From Isoetes taiwanensis (Eukaryota > Streptophyta > Lycopodiopsida > Isoetales > Isoetaceae): 64,000 nucleotides of DNA. The position numbers and the translations under genes were made by a program. Positions 11,903 through 22,174 of this stretch are shown here, one piece after another; the first letter of the stretch is position 1; each line of letters starts with the position of its first letter. The notes beneath the pieces were generated by a model. It was not told the DNA's origin, did not search any database, and saw only the letters and a program-made list of their open reading frames with translations. Where the stretch lies: the NCBI GenBank assembly GCA_021234155.1, contig JAJEKV010000100.1:842116-906115 (forward strand). Reading direction: 5' to 3'.

Positions 11903-12615
11903 TGATACGATTCATGTATATTTGGGAAGTTGTAGCAACACAGAATCATAAAACCATATATTGATATTGAAATAGTAGAACACTGGACTAAAGAAACTTT
12001 ATTCATGCATAATTGATATGGCATCACCATTAACCACCCAACCGGATCCACTGGGTTATGGCAAAACACAAGTACTATGGCAAATACAAAGCTCTAACAT
12101 TTGGCTTATTGGCCTTCCAGACTAATCTAGCTACTCCAAGTAGCCACACATCATAAAAATAATTGCAGATCTGTGAAGTCGCTATGGCAGTGATCTGTGA
12201 CCCCTTGTCACATTTTTGGCCATTACTCTCTCCTCCGGATGAACTACGGAATGTGCCACTCTAATTCGGAAACTAGACTCCGAGCCGGTTCCAATGAGGT
12301 AAAGGTTGCTTCAATCGGAGCTCTGGTTGCGGAGATATGCCCAACTGAAGTTTTAGTTCTATTTATAGATCTCTCTGCGACTTCAGCCTTTTTAGCAGGC
12401 AGTTGCCTTTTTCCTCAAAATATCTCCTTGCCTTTAATTAGCTTATATGACTTATCATATGGGACATTATCTATGATCTTTTTCTCGACCAATAGTGCCT
12501 CGAATATCAATGGTTTTCTCACACCCAAATGCTATATTATCCTATGCCCCTTTATATTATTAGGTGACCTTAGGAATAACATTTACATAGTATTTGCCAT
12601 AATTCCAATAACCCA
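11903..12615 (-). repeat. 5' LTR of nested LTR element
   Basis: Near-identical to 10016-10733 apart from indels. The outer end TGGGTTATTGG is followed by about 38 bp (12616-12653) that belongs neither to the LTR nor to the Copia coding text. Confidence 0.75.
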
Positions 12616-12653
12616 TTCGCCGTGGACCATTCCCCCGTGCTTACTCCATATCA

Positions 12654-13160
12654 GTTGCATTGCTACGTCAACAGCAGAAGCTGGGTATAATGATGTTCCG
12701 CTCGCATCTAAAGAAGTTGTTTGGTAAGAAGGATGTTAAATAAGTGCAGTGCAAAATAGACCTACTATACTTTTTATAGACAATCTAAATTGTTTGACAA
12801 TAGCAAGGAAGCATGTTCTGCATGAAATGACAAAGCACATTGAACTTCACGTGCATGTTTATCAAGGATAGTGGAATATAAGAATTTCCCAGAACAAATA
12901 GCAGACATTTTAACTAATGTCCTTTTAGAGACATGTTTTCTAAACTGTAGAAACATTTGAATAGAAGCAACTTAGATGAAAGGTTCAAAACAAACATGTG
13001 GCAAAGCTGAAGAAGTTGCAGGGGAAGTAAATATTTCACAGTATAAGTATGAACAGGTTGAAGACTGTACGGTTCAAACATGTTACAGGTAAAATTAAAT
13101 GATTGAAGTTACAAGCGTAAGTGAATATCGAACATGAAGAGAAATGTGAAAATTATTAAT
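12654..13160 (+). pseudogene. Copia RNase H remnant, 3' part, and 3' untranslated region
   Basis: CIATSTAEAGYNDVPLASKE followed by VVW is the end of Copia RNase H (STAEAEY box, here with Gly instead of Glu). It joins the segment that ends at 10015. The following 400 bp carry remnants up to the right LTR. Confidence 0.65.
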
Positions 13161-13250
13161 ATGTGATAATTCACAACAAGATTTAACCTAGGAAAATCAC
13201 CAATCTAAAAAGGTAAGACAAGTTTGTGAAGCTAGGTTAAATCCCAATGG
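13161..13250 (+). repeat. Right LTR of Copia element, truncated
   Basis: Starts TGTGATAATTCACA and matches the first 90 bases of the left LTR, including TTTAACCTAGGAAAATCAC and GTGAAG.TAGGTTAAATC. Similarity stops near 13250. Confidence 0.6.
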
Positions 13251-13471
13251 GGTCATCGGTCCAGCTCACGCGGCCCATGCGGCCTTGCCATGTATGTAGC
13301 AGCAATTCTTTTTCTGAAATGTAGCAGCAATTCTTTTTTCTCACTGTTGACCAGGATCTTCGTCACTACTTTGCCTCACATTCAGCAATGTCACCTACAA
13401 TTCTTCTCTCCAACCATTGCATTCTCCACATAAAACGTTGGATCTACGGCCCCGTGACTTCACTTGTCCAA

Positions 13472-13607
13472 ATGCCACTAGCCTTGAATTCCAGCGAGAA
13501 AGGGTGCAGCACATCGGCCAGCCTTCTTTGCCGAAGTAAATGCCGCTAGCCTTGAATTCCAGCGAGAAAGGGTGCAGCACATCAGCCAGCCTTCTTTGCC
13601 GAAGTTC
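13472..13607. repeat. 68-bp tandem duplication
   Basis: Units at 13472-13539 and 13540-13607 are almost identical (GCCTTGAATTCCAGCGAGAA in both). Confidence 0.85.
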
Positions 13608-13694
13608 AAAGGGTCACAGGCATTGCTGTATCCAAAACTTTAAAAGCATCATTCGTAGTACGTTTCCTTAAATTTGTGTACAAATTTATTTCTT

Positions 13695-13846
13695 GTTTTT
13701 GAGTTGCCCCCTTATGCACATATTTATTTCTTGTCTTTGGGTCACCCGTAGGGAGAAACCCATAGGTATTGTTTTTGAGTTGCCCCCTTATGTACATATT
13801 TATTTCTTGTCTTTGGGTCACCCGTAGGGAGAAACCCATATGTATA
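13695..13846. repeat. 76-bp tandem duplication
   Basis: Units start at 13695 and 13771 and share TTTGGGTCACCCGTAGGGAG. Confidence 0.85.
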
Positions 13847-14157
13847 GGTATATGTTGGGAAATATTCTGGAGATGGAGATGGTGGAGATCGATGTTAGAT
13901 AAAGGTGAAGATGGAATGTTTCATTTTGATGAACGAAGTTTCAGTTTTGGTTGCAAGCTTCAGCTGCCTTAAGCTTGACAGTTGCTTATAATTTTTCTGC
14001 CCAAGACAGTTCTGGAGGCCCAACGCCATCCGTAAAAACCTGGTCGCAGATCAAATGCATTTCTAATAATTTATTACCAATGGCAGAGCCATCAACATGA
14101 CCATGTAATTATCATGAGAAAACTAAAGCTTAGCTCTGTTGATGAAATGGGTAAGAC

Positions 14158-14475
14158 GTTTGACAAAAATATCACTTCATAGGGTATTAAACACAGAGAA
14201 AGAATTAAGAGGGGTTAAATGGTCTGCGCCAGATTTAAACACATAGATCAGAGTAAACAGAGATTGAAAGGCAAATAACAGTGGTATCTGAACCGAATAT
14301 AACAGCATCAGCAGAAGTTTGACAAAAATATCACTTCATAGGGTATCAAACAGAGAAAGAATTAAAAGGGGTAAATGGTCTGCGCCAGATTTAAACACAT
14401 AGAGCAGAGTAAACAGAGATTGAAAGGCAAATAACAGCAGTATCTGAACCGAATAAAACAGCATCAAGAAGCTTA
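14158..14475. repeat. 159-bp tandem duplication
   Basis: Units start at 14158 and 14317 and share TTTGACAAAAATATCACTTC and GGTCTGCGCCAGATTTAAAC. No gene is seen between 13850 and the end of SNU13 at 15046. Confidence 0.85.
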
Positions 14476-15045
14476 AATACATCTCTAAGATCGAGATCAA
14501 TCCTTTGGGCACTGGATCATCTAAGAATTTCCCAACTTTAACAATAAAAAGCATAGGTTTTGCTTCTGATTGAGAATATCAAAGATTTCTTCCCTATAAA
14601 AGATGGTTGAATCTAAACTGGTGTTCAGCAAGTCACTGTCTGTTCCATCCTATATAACTTAATAACTACGGGATAACTGGCCCAGAACTGCCTAATCTGT
14701 GCCTCTGAACATACCCAATACCCATATTCTTACACAGCTTTAAAGGAATGAAAAGCTGTCAAGGAAGAAAACTACCGGTGATCCATAACTGAAAAGTCAA
14801 AAACTGCTAAGCATCAAAATATTACTAGCTTTCAAACAATTAGTATTACTTAAATAAATGTTCATCCACATCCGTAAGGCCAAAATTCAATGTAACTGAG
14901 CTGCAACCATATACTTGAAAAGAAGACATTGTTACTTTCCACTACAATTGATACACTTCGACAGCCATAACAGCGGAGACTTAGCTGGACAAATCACTGG
15001 CAGGTGCCATCTTTGTCAAGGCTATCTCATCAGTGGCATATCAAA

Positions 15046-15836
15046 CTAGATAAGAAGCTTCTCAATGGAAGTCTGCAAGAAGAAAATAAAAGAGAACATG
15101 AACATTAATTCATTTTCGCTGCTTGCAACATCAATGAGGTTGATAAAAATATATACCTTCAACTGCTCAATTTGGGTCTTCAACTGACTACCTTCGTTAG
15201 TGGTCACTGAGCAAGAAATCACAGGCCTGGAAACACCACAAGCACGCCCTAGAGCTTGCTTGGAGGGAACAAAAACATAAGGCACGTTCTGCAAGCATTT
15301 AACATATTCCAAGATTAAGTGAGCCAATAGAAGAATCAAGACAAACAAATAATAACAGATAAACTAACTTAAGTAACTAATTACCTGACAAAAAGTCTCT
15401 GAAGTATTCCAATAACTTACAACAATGTGAATCATAGAAAAACAATTACTGGAAACTATACCTTATCCTCAGCAAGCAGCGGTAAGTGCAACAAAATCTC
15501 CAATGGCTCAGTATCTGCTGCCATAACTACGAACTCTGCTATACCCCTGTTTAAAGTCTTCGTGGCTGCAAAATGCACAGGATTAGTACAAAAGAAATAA
15601 AAAAAACGGACTACTCACAATCTATTAACAAATATAGACCTTCATTTGCTCCCTTCTTCAGCTGCTTGTAGTTTGCAGCTTGTTGGACGATATCCAGGAT
15701 GGTAATCGTCAGTTGAGCATCCGCCAAGGGGTAGGCTTTAGGATTGATTGCATCGGAACCCTGCAAAAGAGGTAAAATATAACGTCTGTGTCACAGGTAG
15801 AAGGAAAGAGGAAAAGTTTCGGGCCTAGCTTACCAT
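15046..15836 (-). CDS. SNU13: SNU13/NHP2L1 (15.5K) L7Ae-family RNA-binding protein
   Basis: Binds kink-turns in U4 snRNA and box C/D snoRNAs, serving both U4/U6.U5 tri-snRNP assembly and snoRNP maturation in the nucleus and nucleolus. Five exons on the minus strand: 15836-15834 (ATG only), 15760-15640, 15565-about 15462, 15288-15157 and 15072-15046 (stop TAG), all with GT/AG borders. The spliced product is 128 residues, the same as the human protein. Diagnostic blocks are [58 protein letters not shown] and [20 protein letters not shown], covering the whole L7Ae fold. The C-terminus is [13 protein letters not shown]. There is no stop or frameshift. A first exon holding only the start codon is unusual but fits splice sites and homology. 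It is the best-supported gene in the window. Confidence 0.95.
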
Positions 15837-15875
15837 GGTGTCGACGAGACGGAGCTTGCTTCCTTCGAACCTCTT

Positions 15876-15920
15876 AAACCCTAGTTCTTTGCCATTTTTA
15901 TTCTACACCCAAAACCCTAA
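15876..15920 (-). promoter_or_regulatory. Two telo-box motifs upstream of SNU13
   Basis: AAACCCTAG at 15876-15884 and AAACCCTAA at 15912-15920 lie about 40 and 76 bp upstream of the start codon. Telo-boxes are typical of promoters and leaders of plant ribosomal-protein and ribosome-biogenesis genes, which fits a snoRNP protein. Confidence 0.65.
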
Positions 15921-17390
15921 TTTTCTAGTGTTGTATTGTATTCTCATTTATTATATTTTATTTAATAAAAAAATAAATAACTAGCAGAACAGTAGTTGGG
16001 TTTTTATAATAATCAAGTTTTTAGGATTTTTAGTGATTTGAAAAAATGGATACCGGAGAAAGCAACAAGGAGGGAAAATTTGAAGAAAATGGGCAAGAAA
16101 TGCAGAAAAATAATAGACTAATTAGAATACAAACTAGATTGGTAGAAAGACAAAAAATTTGCCATAAATTCGTATTATTTGTTAAATTTCCAACCACAAC
16201 AACAACAAAAAATTAGTTGCTGCTACTTTCGAATTCTCTCAGAATTGGTACATTGTAGACGTTAACATAAATTTTATGATGTGAATTATTCTTCTTGGTC
16301 CCCGAAGTTGTCCGATTGAATTGGGCTAAACCGGACATCCACGAGCAATATGACCGGCTCCTCCATACTAGAGGCAAAGATTAGCCTCCCTCGGATCTTC
16401 GCTTCTCGGCCGTCGACAAGGGGCCTCGAAGCTGCGGGATCGATCCGCATATGTGACGTCCAAAGATAATAATTGACACATTACTAACAACATGTACATG
16501 GTGGTGGCTGTAAAGGGTTGTCCCATGGGGCACAACCATTAGAACCCTTTTTTTTTTCTTTTTTTTTTTTTTGATTGAAAGTATTGTATTGTATTTATTT
16601 TTGAGAGATAAACAAAAAAGAACAACTCTTTGTAGGGGAGTTTATGACCCTTATCGGCCCTAGATAGTTATGAAATTTTAAGGCTATTGAGAATGACTTA
16701 AGTAGAGAAGGAAACTCAAAAGAGTTTGATTTTCGGCTCCTTATCAAAACAACACTATATTGCCGTGTGGCAATACCCCATATGAGCCATATGCATGAAC
16801 CAACAAGTCAGATTGACATCCAAACCCTACTATAGAAGCATGCACAAATTTACCTTACGGTAGAGAATGATAACATCAAGAAGAACGTGTATAAATGTGA
16901 CCTTATCGGTATCGGACTACCCATCTATCGGACTACCCATCGCATATTTCTAAAGCATTGCAGAGAAGCTTTTGGCATGTCCATTTTCGCGCCTGATACA
17001 CCGCAATTATTGAAGTCCATGACATGACATTACGCTCCAACATTCTATTAAATATCCAACATGCATTCATTAATTTCCACACTTTCCATACATGTTAACG
17101 AGGGGCATTACATATAGCAATTTGTCACATTCGGTTCCTCTGTTTCTAATATAAGCATGTACTAATTACCCATTGGCTAAACATTCCATGTTAGAACATG
17201 CATCGGAATGGCCATAAAAGTAACATTATTTGACAATTTTGAGAATATTATCAAGTTGCATCAAGTGGAAAAGAGTAAGAGCACCCTTTGCTTGCCCATT
17301 ACGCACATTAGCAACAATTATATCCGTCCAGGTGATTACAGGAATTCTAATAAAAACATCATAAGCACCTTAGGAATTCTAATAAAAACA
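15921..17390. other. Intergenic
   Basis: AT-rich DNA with a T run at about 16551-16572. A 33-bp tandem duplication (AGGAATTCTAATAAAAACAT) lies near 17338-17400. Some PPR remnant may start before 17400, but I could not assign residues. Confidence 0.4.
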
Positions 17391-17399
17391 TCATAAGCA

Positions 17400-18228
17400 T
17401 CTTTTACACTGCCACATCTGCCATACATACTAACCAGTGCATTCGCAAGTGCAAGATCCAAGCTAAATTCTCTGTTTAAAATACAAGCGTGTAACCATTG
17501 TCACATGCAATATAAGGTGAATTGTAGCGGACATTCAAACATGGTAAGGAATGTGATCTTGTTTGGGCTTGATCCTCCTTGTTTCATTTCTTGGAAAGCT
17601 TGAAAGGCCTCCATTTTATGCCCGCTTTCTACATATGCTGCAATCAAGGTAGTCCAAACTACCACATCTCTCTGTACAATCTCAATTTTACTAAATGCCT
17701 GGCAAGCATCTTCCAAACTTCCACACTTGCCATACATGCTAAGGATTACCTTTGCCCATTCAAACATCCAAACTCAAATTCACCTTTAGATATGTGAGCA
17801 TGTACAAACTTTCCAGTCTCAAAACATCCTAAGCTACTGCAGATTTTTATTACCCCTATTAAGGTAAATTTGTCTGGAACAATGCCCTCTTGCTGCATTT
17901 CCCTAAACATGCTAAGGGCTTGATTCAAACACCCATACCCGGCAATCACCCCGATCATTATATTCCAAGCAAACACGTCTCTTTTAGGTATCGACTTGAA
18001 TACGGTATTCACATCCTGAAAAGAAGCAAACTTCGAATAAATTCCCATCAGCATGTTACCCAATGTAGTATGTAATTCTGCATTAGCTTTGACCATAAAG
18101 GAAAATATGAGTTTCGCCTCTGGAAATGATGTGAACTTCGGGCGGGAAGGTAGAGAACTGATGTTGCAAATGAGTGAGATGAGTGAGACCCAAGCCAAAA
18201 CCTGTCGAAATGGAGGTCCTGCAGTCAA
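17400..18228 (-). pseudogene. PLS-type pentatricopeptide repeat protein fragment
   Basis: PPR proteins bind organellar RNA. Minus-strand text shows successive degenerate 31-36-residue repeats: VFAWNIMIGVIAGYGCLNQA, then REMQQEGIVPDKFTLIGVIK, then ILSMYGKCGSLEDACQAFSK, then WTTLIAAYVESGHKMEAFQA, and ALVSMYGRCGSV near 17400-17460. The repeats are in the right order but need frame changes near 17750 and 17500, and neither a start nor a C-terminal E or DYW domain was found. It is a 5'- and 3'-truncated pseudogene. GKFVHAHI and the S/L-type repeats suggest the PLS class. Confidence 0.75.
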
Positions 18229-20586
18229 AACTAAGCCTGAATGTCCTGCGACCTATCCCTACAGCGAAAATGATCCCCAAACCTGGCCAAGATGCTGCCG
18301 AATCTGGCCGAGGTCCTGCTAGTCCTGCCGATCAAATGTAATAGAGCCCCTTCGGGCCTAAGAAGATGCATCCGACGAGTTTGCCGCAACAGATAGCTCA
18401 ACCGACTGTAGGAAAAAACATAGGTTTAAAAAAAAAACCTATGTACCTCAAGGCAGTGCCAAGCAGAGCTCAAGAGCTATGCCACCGCCATAGCAAGAAA
18501 GAGAAACACGGCCGTCGCCATCCGGATCTGCCATAGCCGAGTTGCGAAAGGCACGGCAGAGAATTTTTAGAGTTTTCTAATTTCCCTGGTCGTACGATTC
18601 GAAATTAGAGAATCGGACGGCTCAAATTGATTTTGGGTGACGTGGCACGACACGTGGCATAGCTAGAATTGCAGCCTTTTGTGCAGGGGGGGTTAGGCAA
18701 CCCTGCTAAAGACATTGAGGGAATCCAGGGCCAGTGTGCCATAATCCCTCCTCCCAATCCCAAAAATCAGGACCGCCATTCTGCCCATCCAACTCCCCCT
18801 CCTTCAAAAAAAAAAAAAAACAAGGTCTTTGCGCAAGACGGGGGTTGCCCTCCGGTGCCCGAAAGTGTGTTTTCATGGGTTCTGTTTCGTCATTTTGTGT
18901 TGTGTCTTGTTTGTTTGTTTGTTTGTTTGTTTCCATATTCTACAAGACATCTATGAACTCAAAATTCTCAATCCCTCAATTTCATAAATTCCTAGCAGAA
19001 ACTTCATCATTCCTACAACTAATGTCATAAGTTTTCACCGTAGGAGGTTGAGCCCTGCCATAATATCAATGTAACAGTTTTGGGCACATCACTGTATTGT
19101 ACCTTCTCAACCCTCATAGTCTTGGAACTCTTTTGGTCCTTTGTAGAGAGCTTTTGCACCTTCTTTAGGATTCGGTGAACTACAAATTTTCGATTTTGCA
19201 AGACCACTCGCATTTATATATTAACAAAGGGGCCTATTTTTGTACAAATGCAATGTAAGCTAGGTAAATGTTATTTGTTCCATCAAAAGAAATGTGAATT
19301 TAGGACCTTCTCTTTCGAGACCAATATTGTCAATGGAACTCTTCTTTTTTGCTTCTTGAATCTTCTACGTGATGGTCTTTTTTCCTAGCAGGGCTCCACT
19401 CCAAATGTGAATTTTGCTTCTTCTATGCATCTTGTTTCTAAATTTGTACCAACATTTTCAGATTTCTAAGATAAGACCTTGCCAAAAAGTGTACACATTT
19501 TTTTCGTAGAACTCTCTTCTTTGTTTTTTTACTTTGGCTGGGATACCTAGCTTCTATATAGAATATGCAAAAGTCCCATAGAGAACTTGTTCTTGTTGCT
19601 AAGTTGAATGTTTGCCACACTCAAATCATGACATATAAACTCTTTTTTGTCTATTCAGGCATCACTTGGATGATTTTCATAGTCACAAACCAGAAGTACT
19701 TAGATGGATGGCTCAAAACCCTCTATCTTCGTGTGGGAAGAAATATTATGCAGCCTTGTTGTAATATTCATAGCTAGGATTTCAAAATTCAACTTGAATA
19801 TTTGAACTTGTTTAGGTGTTGTTGCACGCCACCTGTAAATTTTTCTGAATTATGTTCCATATGTTCAACAAAGACTTGCACGATGTAGAACAAAGGCAAA
19901 TGCATACAACCCAAGGCCACGTCATGGTAGGAGGAAAATTTTTCTCTTCAATTACTACTTTAGAAAATGTCTACCTCACCTAATGGTATGATTCTCTCAT
20001 GGTTTATGTCACTTATGACCAGCACCAATATTACTCTAACATTGACTGAAGACATGTTCCCATTTCAAATGCAAGGTTAATCTCATTTTTACTTTTTAAC
20101 AAATAAAATATGCCCTATTTTGTAGCTGACTTTTATAGATAGTGAGGCACAACTAATTTCTAAAATTGTCAACGTTAGACACAACAAAGCAATGCTCGCA
20201 ATTAGATACCGTAAAGCAATAAAGAAACTAAAAGAACAGATGGCCAAGCATTCCAAAAGTCTAGATTGTAAAGTCAAAGCTCTAGCAAAAGCTGGAATTG
20301 GTTTTCAAATAAGGTTAATAAAGCAGGAAACAAGCCTCGTTTATGTCATCTTAATCCCAGCGTAATTAAGGCTTGAACGTGCATTTAGTTATAATTTGAT
20401 GCAGCTTAGTATACCATGTTTGACCATATTTCGTTGTACTTGGTAGGAATAATTGTTAGAGGAACTGATATTTAATAGATGATAGACACCATCATGCTCA
20501 TGCTGCCTTTTGAACGTGAAAATGGCCGTTATATAATTTTAAATCCAGCTGTAACGAGGATTATCATGTAAAGGTTCTACTATAAA
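18229..20586. other. Intergenic with hairpin and dispersed motifs
   Basis: A perfect hairpin (ACATAGGTTT arms, A-rich loop) lies at 18418-18444. A motif around 18845-18880 (TGTGTTTTCATGGG, revcomp CATGAAAACACACT) recurs near 25718. A G-run/GGCAACCCTGC segment at 18686-18705 recurs at about 57825-57855. An (A)n run and (GTTT)n run lie at 18806-18820 and 18909-18930. Open frames here show no domain. Confidence 0.45.
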
Positions 20587-21150
20587 TTGGCAGATTCAAG
20601 TTCTAAATGGTCAAGCAAGAATGGGCCAACAATGCATGGGGATCCTATAGTTTCATGCATATGGCTCATTGCAAAAGCATCTGTAACTACATTGCAAGGT
20701 CAAGATGAAAAAGCTCTGCAAGCATTTCTGCGTGAAATTACGCTGCCATCTAGCTCTTCAGTTCAAGGCTGGGTCAGGGATGCTAATCCCAGTTGCAACT
20801 GGACTGGTATCCAATGCAATTCAGATGGCAGAATTACTGCTCTCAACTTGACAGGCCTTGGCATTTCAGGCCAAATTCCTGCAGAGCTCTCAAACTGCAC
20901 AGCTTTGGCCACATTAGATTTGTCTGGAAATCATCTCTCTGGCTCAATCCCTTCATCTCTTGGATCACTTACCAATCTTCAGTTTCTGCATCTGGGTTTT
21001 AATAATCTCTCAGGGACCATTCCATCAACTTTTGGTTTCTTGTCTAATATACAATACATGTTCTTGGGCCAGAACTATCTTACAGGTTCTATTCCAGTCT
21101 CTCTTTCCAACTGCACCAAGATAGTTAATCTTGGTCTCTATAAAAACTAG
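20587..21150 (+). pseudogene. LRR receptor-like protein, N-terminal fragment
   Basis: Plant extracellular LRR ectodomain. The first ATG in frame is 20632. The protein shows an LRRNT_2 cap (DEKALQAFLREI, with GW and CNWTGIQC) and then plant-type LRRs of 24 residues, LxxLxLSGNxLSGSIPxxLG (for example LATLDLSGNHLSGSIPSSLG). It stops after NLGLYKN at 21150, where the sequence switches to unrelated DNA. No transmembrane or kinase part is present. A matching downstream LRR segment lies at 30784-31390, so this is probably the front half of a disrupted gene. Confidence 0.75.
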
Positions 21151-21448
21151 TTATGGTGCCCGGCGTTGCCGGGCTTTAGTAACAATTTGAAAGTGAAACA
21201 ACCATTGTACAAAAATCTTAGCTGACTGCGAGCATCTTCTAGTGCGTTGTTTTTTCATTGTATGATACCTCTACCAGAATGATGTTAGGGTCAGGCATTG
21301 GTAGGCTTTAGCAACCTATGAAGTTTTGGATTGCAATGTGAAGGCAACAACAGTTATACTTGAAATCGTGTATTTCAACTATAAGTAATGTTTGCTTGAA
21401 AGTTGTAGATGTAGTTGTGTTGAGTTTGTCCTAATGTAAGAATTAAGT
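21151..21448. other. Unassigned sequence after LRR break
   Basis: No coding signal. GTGCCCGGCGTTGCCGGGC at 21155-21173 is a short GC-rich inverted repeat right at the break. Confidence 0.4.
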
Positions 21449-21590
21449 GTGGTGTTTTTGGGTTGCCCCTAGGGGGGCAAACCCTTGTTTATGTGGGTTT
21501 TTGGCATATCCTAGGTATATGCTAGAATATCCCTAGGATATGCTGGTGACTGCTACAAACCTATCCTCCCCTGTAAATTGGCGGTCACCT
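21449..21590 (+). repeat. Short dispersed repeat, copy A, beside Cdc20 fragment
   Basis: Landmarks are GGGTTGCCCCTAGG, a GTTTATGTGGGTTT block, a palindrome-rich ATATCCTAGGTATATGC core and GGTGACTGCT, ending near AAATTGGCGGTCA. Copies B (24868-25005) and C (minus, 32462-32595) have the same order of blocks. Confidence 0.75.
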
Positions 21591-22045
21591 GCGTTGTGGG
21601 TCGGGGATGCTTGAACCGGCTAACTGGAAAGACAGAACGAAGCAGTAACAATGTTGTGGCTGTTGCACTGGGAAACACTATTTACCTCTGGAATGCTACA
21701 ACCAATTCCATCGAAGAGCTCATGCAGGTGTCTGATGAGGTTGGCCCTGTGACTAGTGTGGCCTGGGGCCCTGATGGAAAACATATTGCAGTTGGTTTAA
21801 ATAACTCTGTTGTTCAGCTATGGGATTCTTTCTCTCTTCGGCAGGTCAGTACTCTTTGGTTTAGTCTGTAGTGTTATTTCTCCATGGTTTCTTAACCTGA
21901 TTTGTTTAATGGTCAATGCAGGTTCGATCCCTTAAAGCCCATTCTGCTAGAGTAGGTAGCCTTGCATGGAATGGTCCAATTCTCAGCACTGGTGGGCGAG
22001 ATAATATGATATTTAACAATGTATTGCATGTGGAATCAGGTAAGT
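21591..22045 (+). pseudogene. Cdc20/Fizzy WD40 fragment
   Basis: Encodes a piece of the WD40 propeller of the APC/C activator Cdc20. Text: [40 protein letters not shown], then [10 protein letters not shown]. An intron follows (GT at about 21846, AG before 21922), then VRSLKAHSARVGSLAWNGPI and LSTGGRDNMIFNNVLH. Only about two blades are present, with no N-terminal C-box and no C-terminal IR tail. The retained intron shows that the copy came through DNA, not mRNA. Confidence 0.8.
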
Positions 22046-22174
22046 GGGCTATTTTTTTTTTAATGAATGCATTTGTAAAATATGAAAATTATGTATAAAT
22101 TATGATGAGAGGATTCCTTGCAGATGGAAGAAGTTCAGACACCTAACTAGTCTGGCACAACATGCCAAGACCAC

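Larger units (their letters stand above)
10016..12615 (-). mobile_element. Non-coding LTR retrotransposon nested in Copia element
   Basis: Two direct repeats of about 715 bp (10016-10733 and 11903-12615) bound about 1.17 kb with no credible coding capacity. Orientation is minus. The 5' LTR is the right one and ends CGTATCA. After two bases comes the canonical primer site TGGTATCAGAGC (11889-11900 read on the minus strand). The 3' LTR starts TGGGTTATTGG just after a purine tract GAAAAGGGA (10734-10742). The LTRs differ by several indels, for example about 29 bp near 12250, so the insertion is not recent. It is a TRIM/LARD-like non-autonomous element. Confidence 0.8.
6497..13250 (+). mobile_element. 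Decayed Ty1/Copia retrotransposon with nested insertions
   Basis: Remnants occur in the Copia order gag, integrase, linker, reverse transcriptase, RNase H. A left LTR lies at 6497-7165 with a tRNA-Met-type primer site just after it, and the beginning of a right LTR is at 13161-13250. Both LTRs open with TGT..GATAATT.CA and share TTTAACCTAGGAAAATCAC. All coding parts carry stops and frameshifts. A LINE fragment (about 7600-8315) and a minus-strand LTR element (10016-12615) are inserted within it. RNase H text stops at 10015 and resumes near 12654, which shows the nesting directly. Confidence 0.75.

Noticed and set aside
12197-12727. 176-residue open frame crossing LTR and RNase H
   Set aside because: It runs through the LTR into the Copia remnant; only the last part is meaningful.
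15046-15348. A separate 100-residue antisense gene at this place
   Set aside because: It is the fourth exon of SNU13 plus read-through of introns; splice sites give the complete 128-residue protein.
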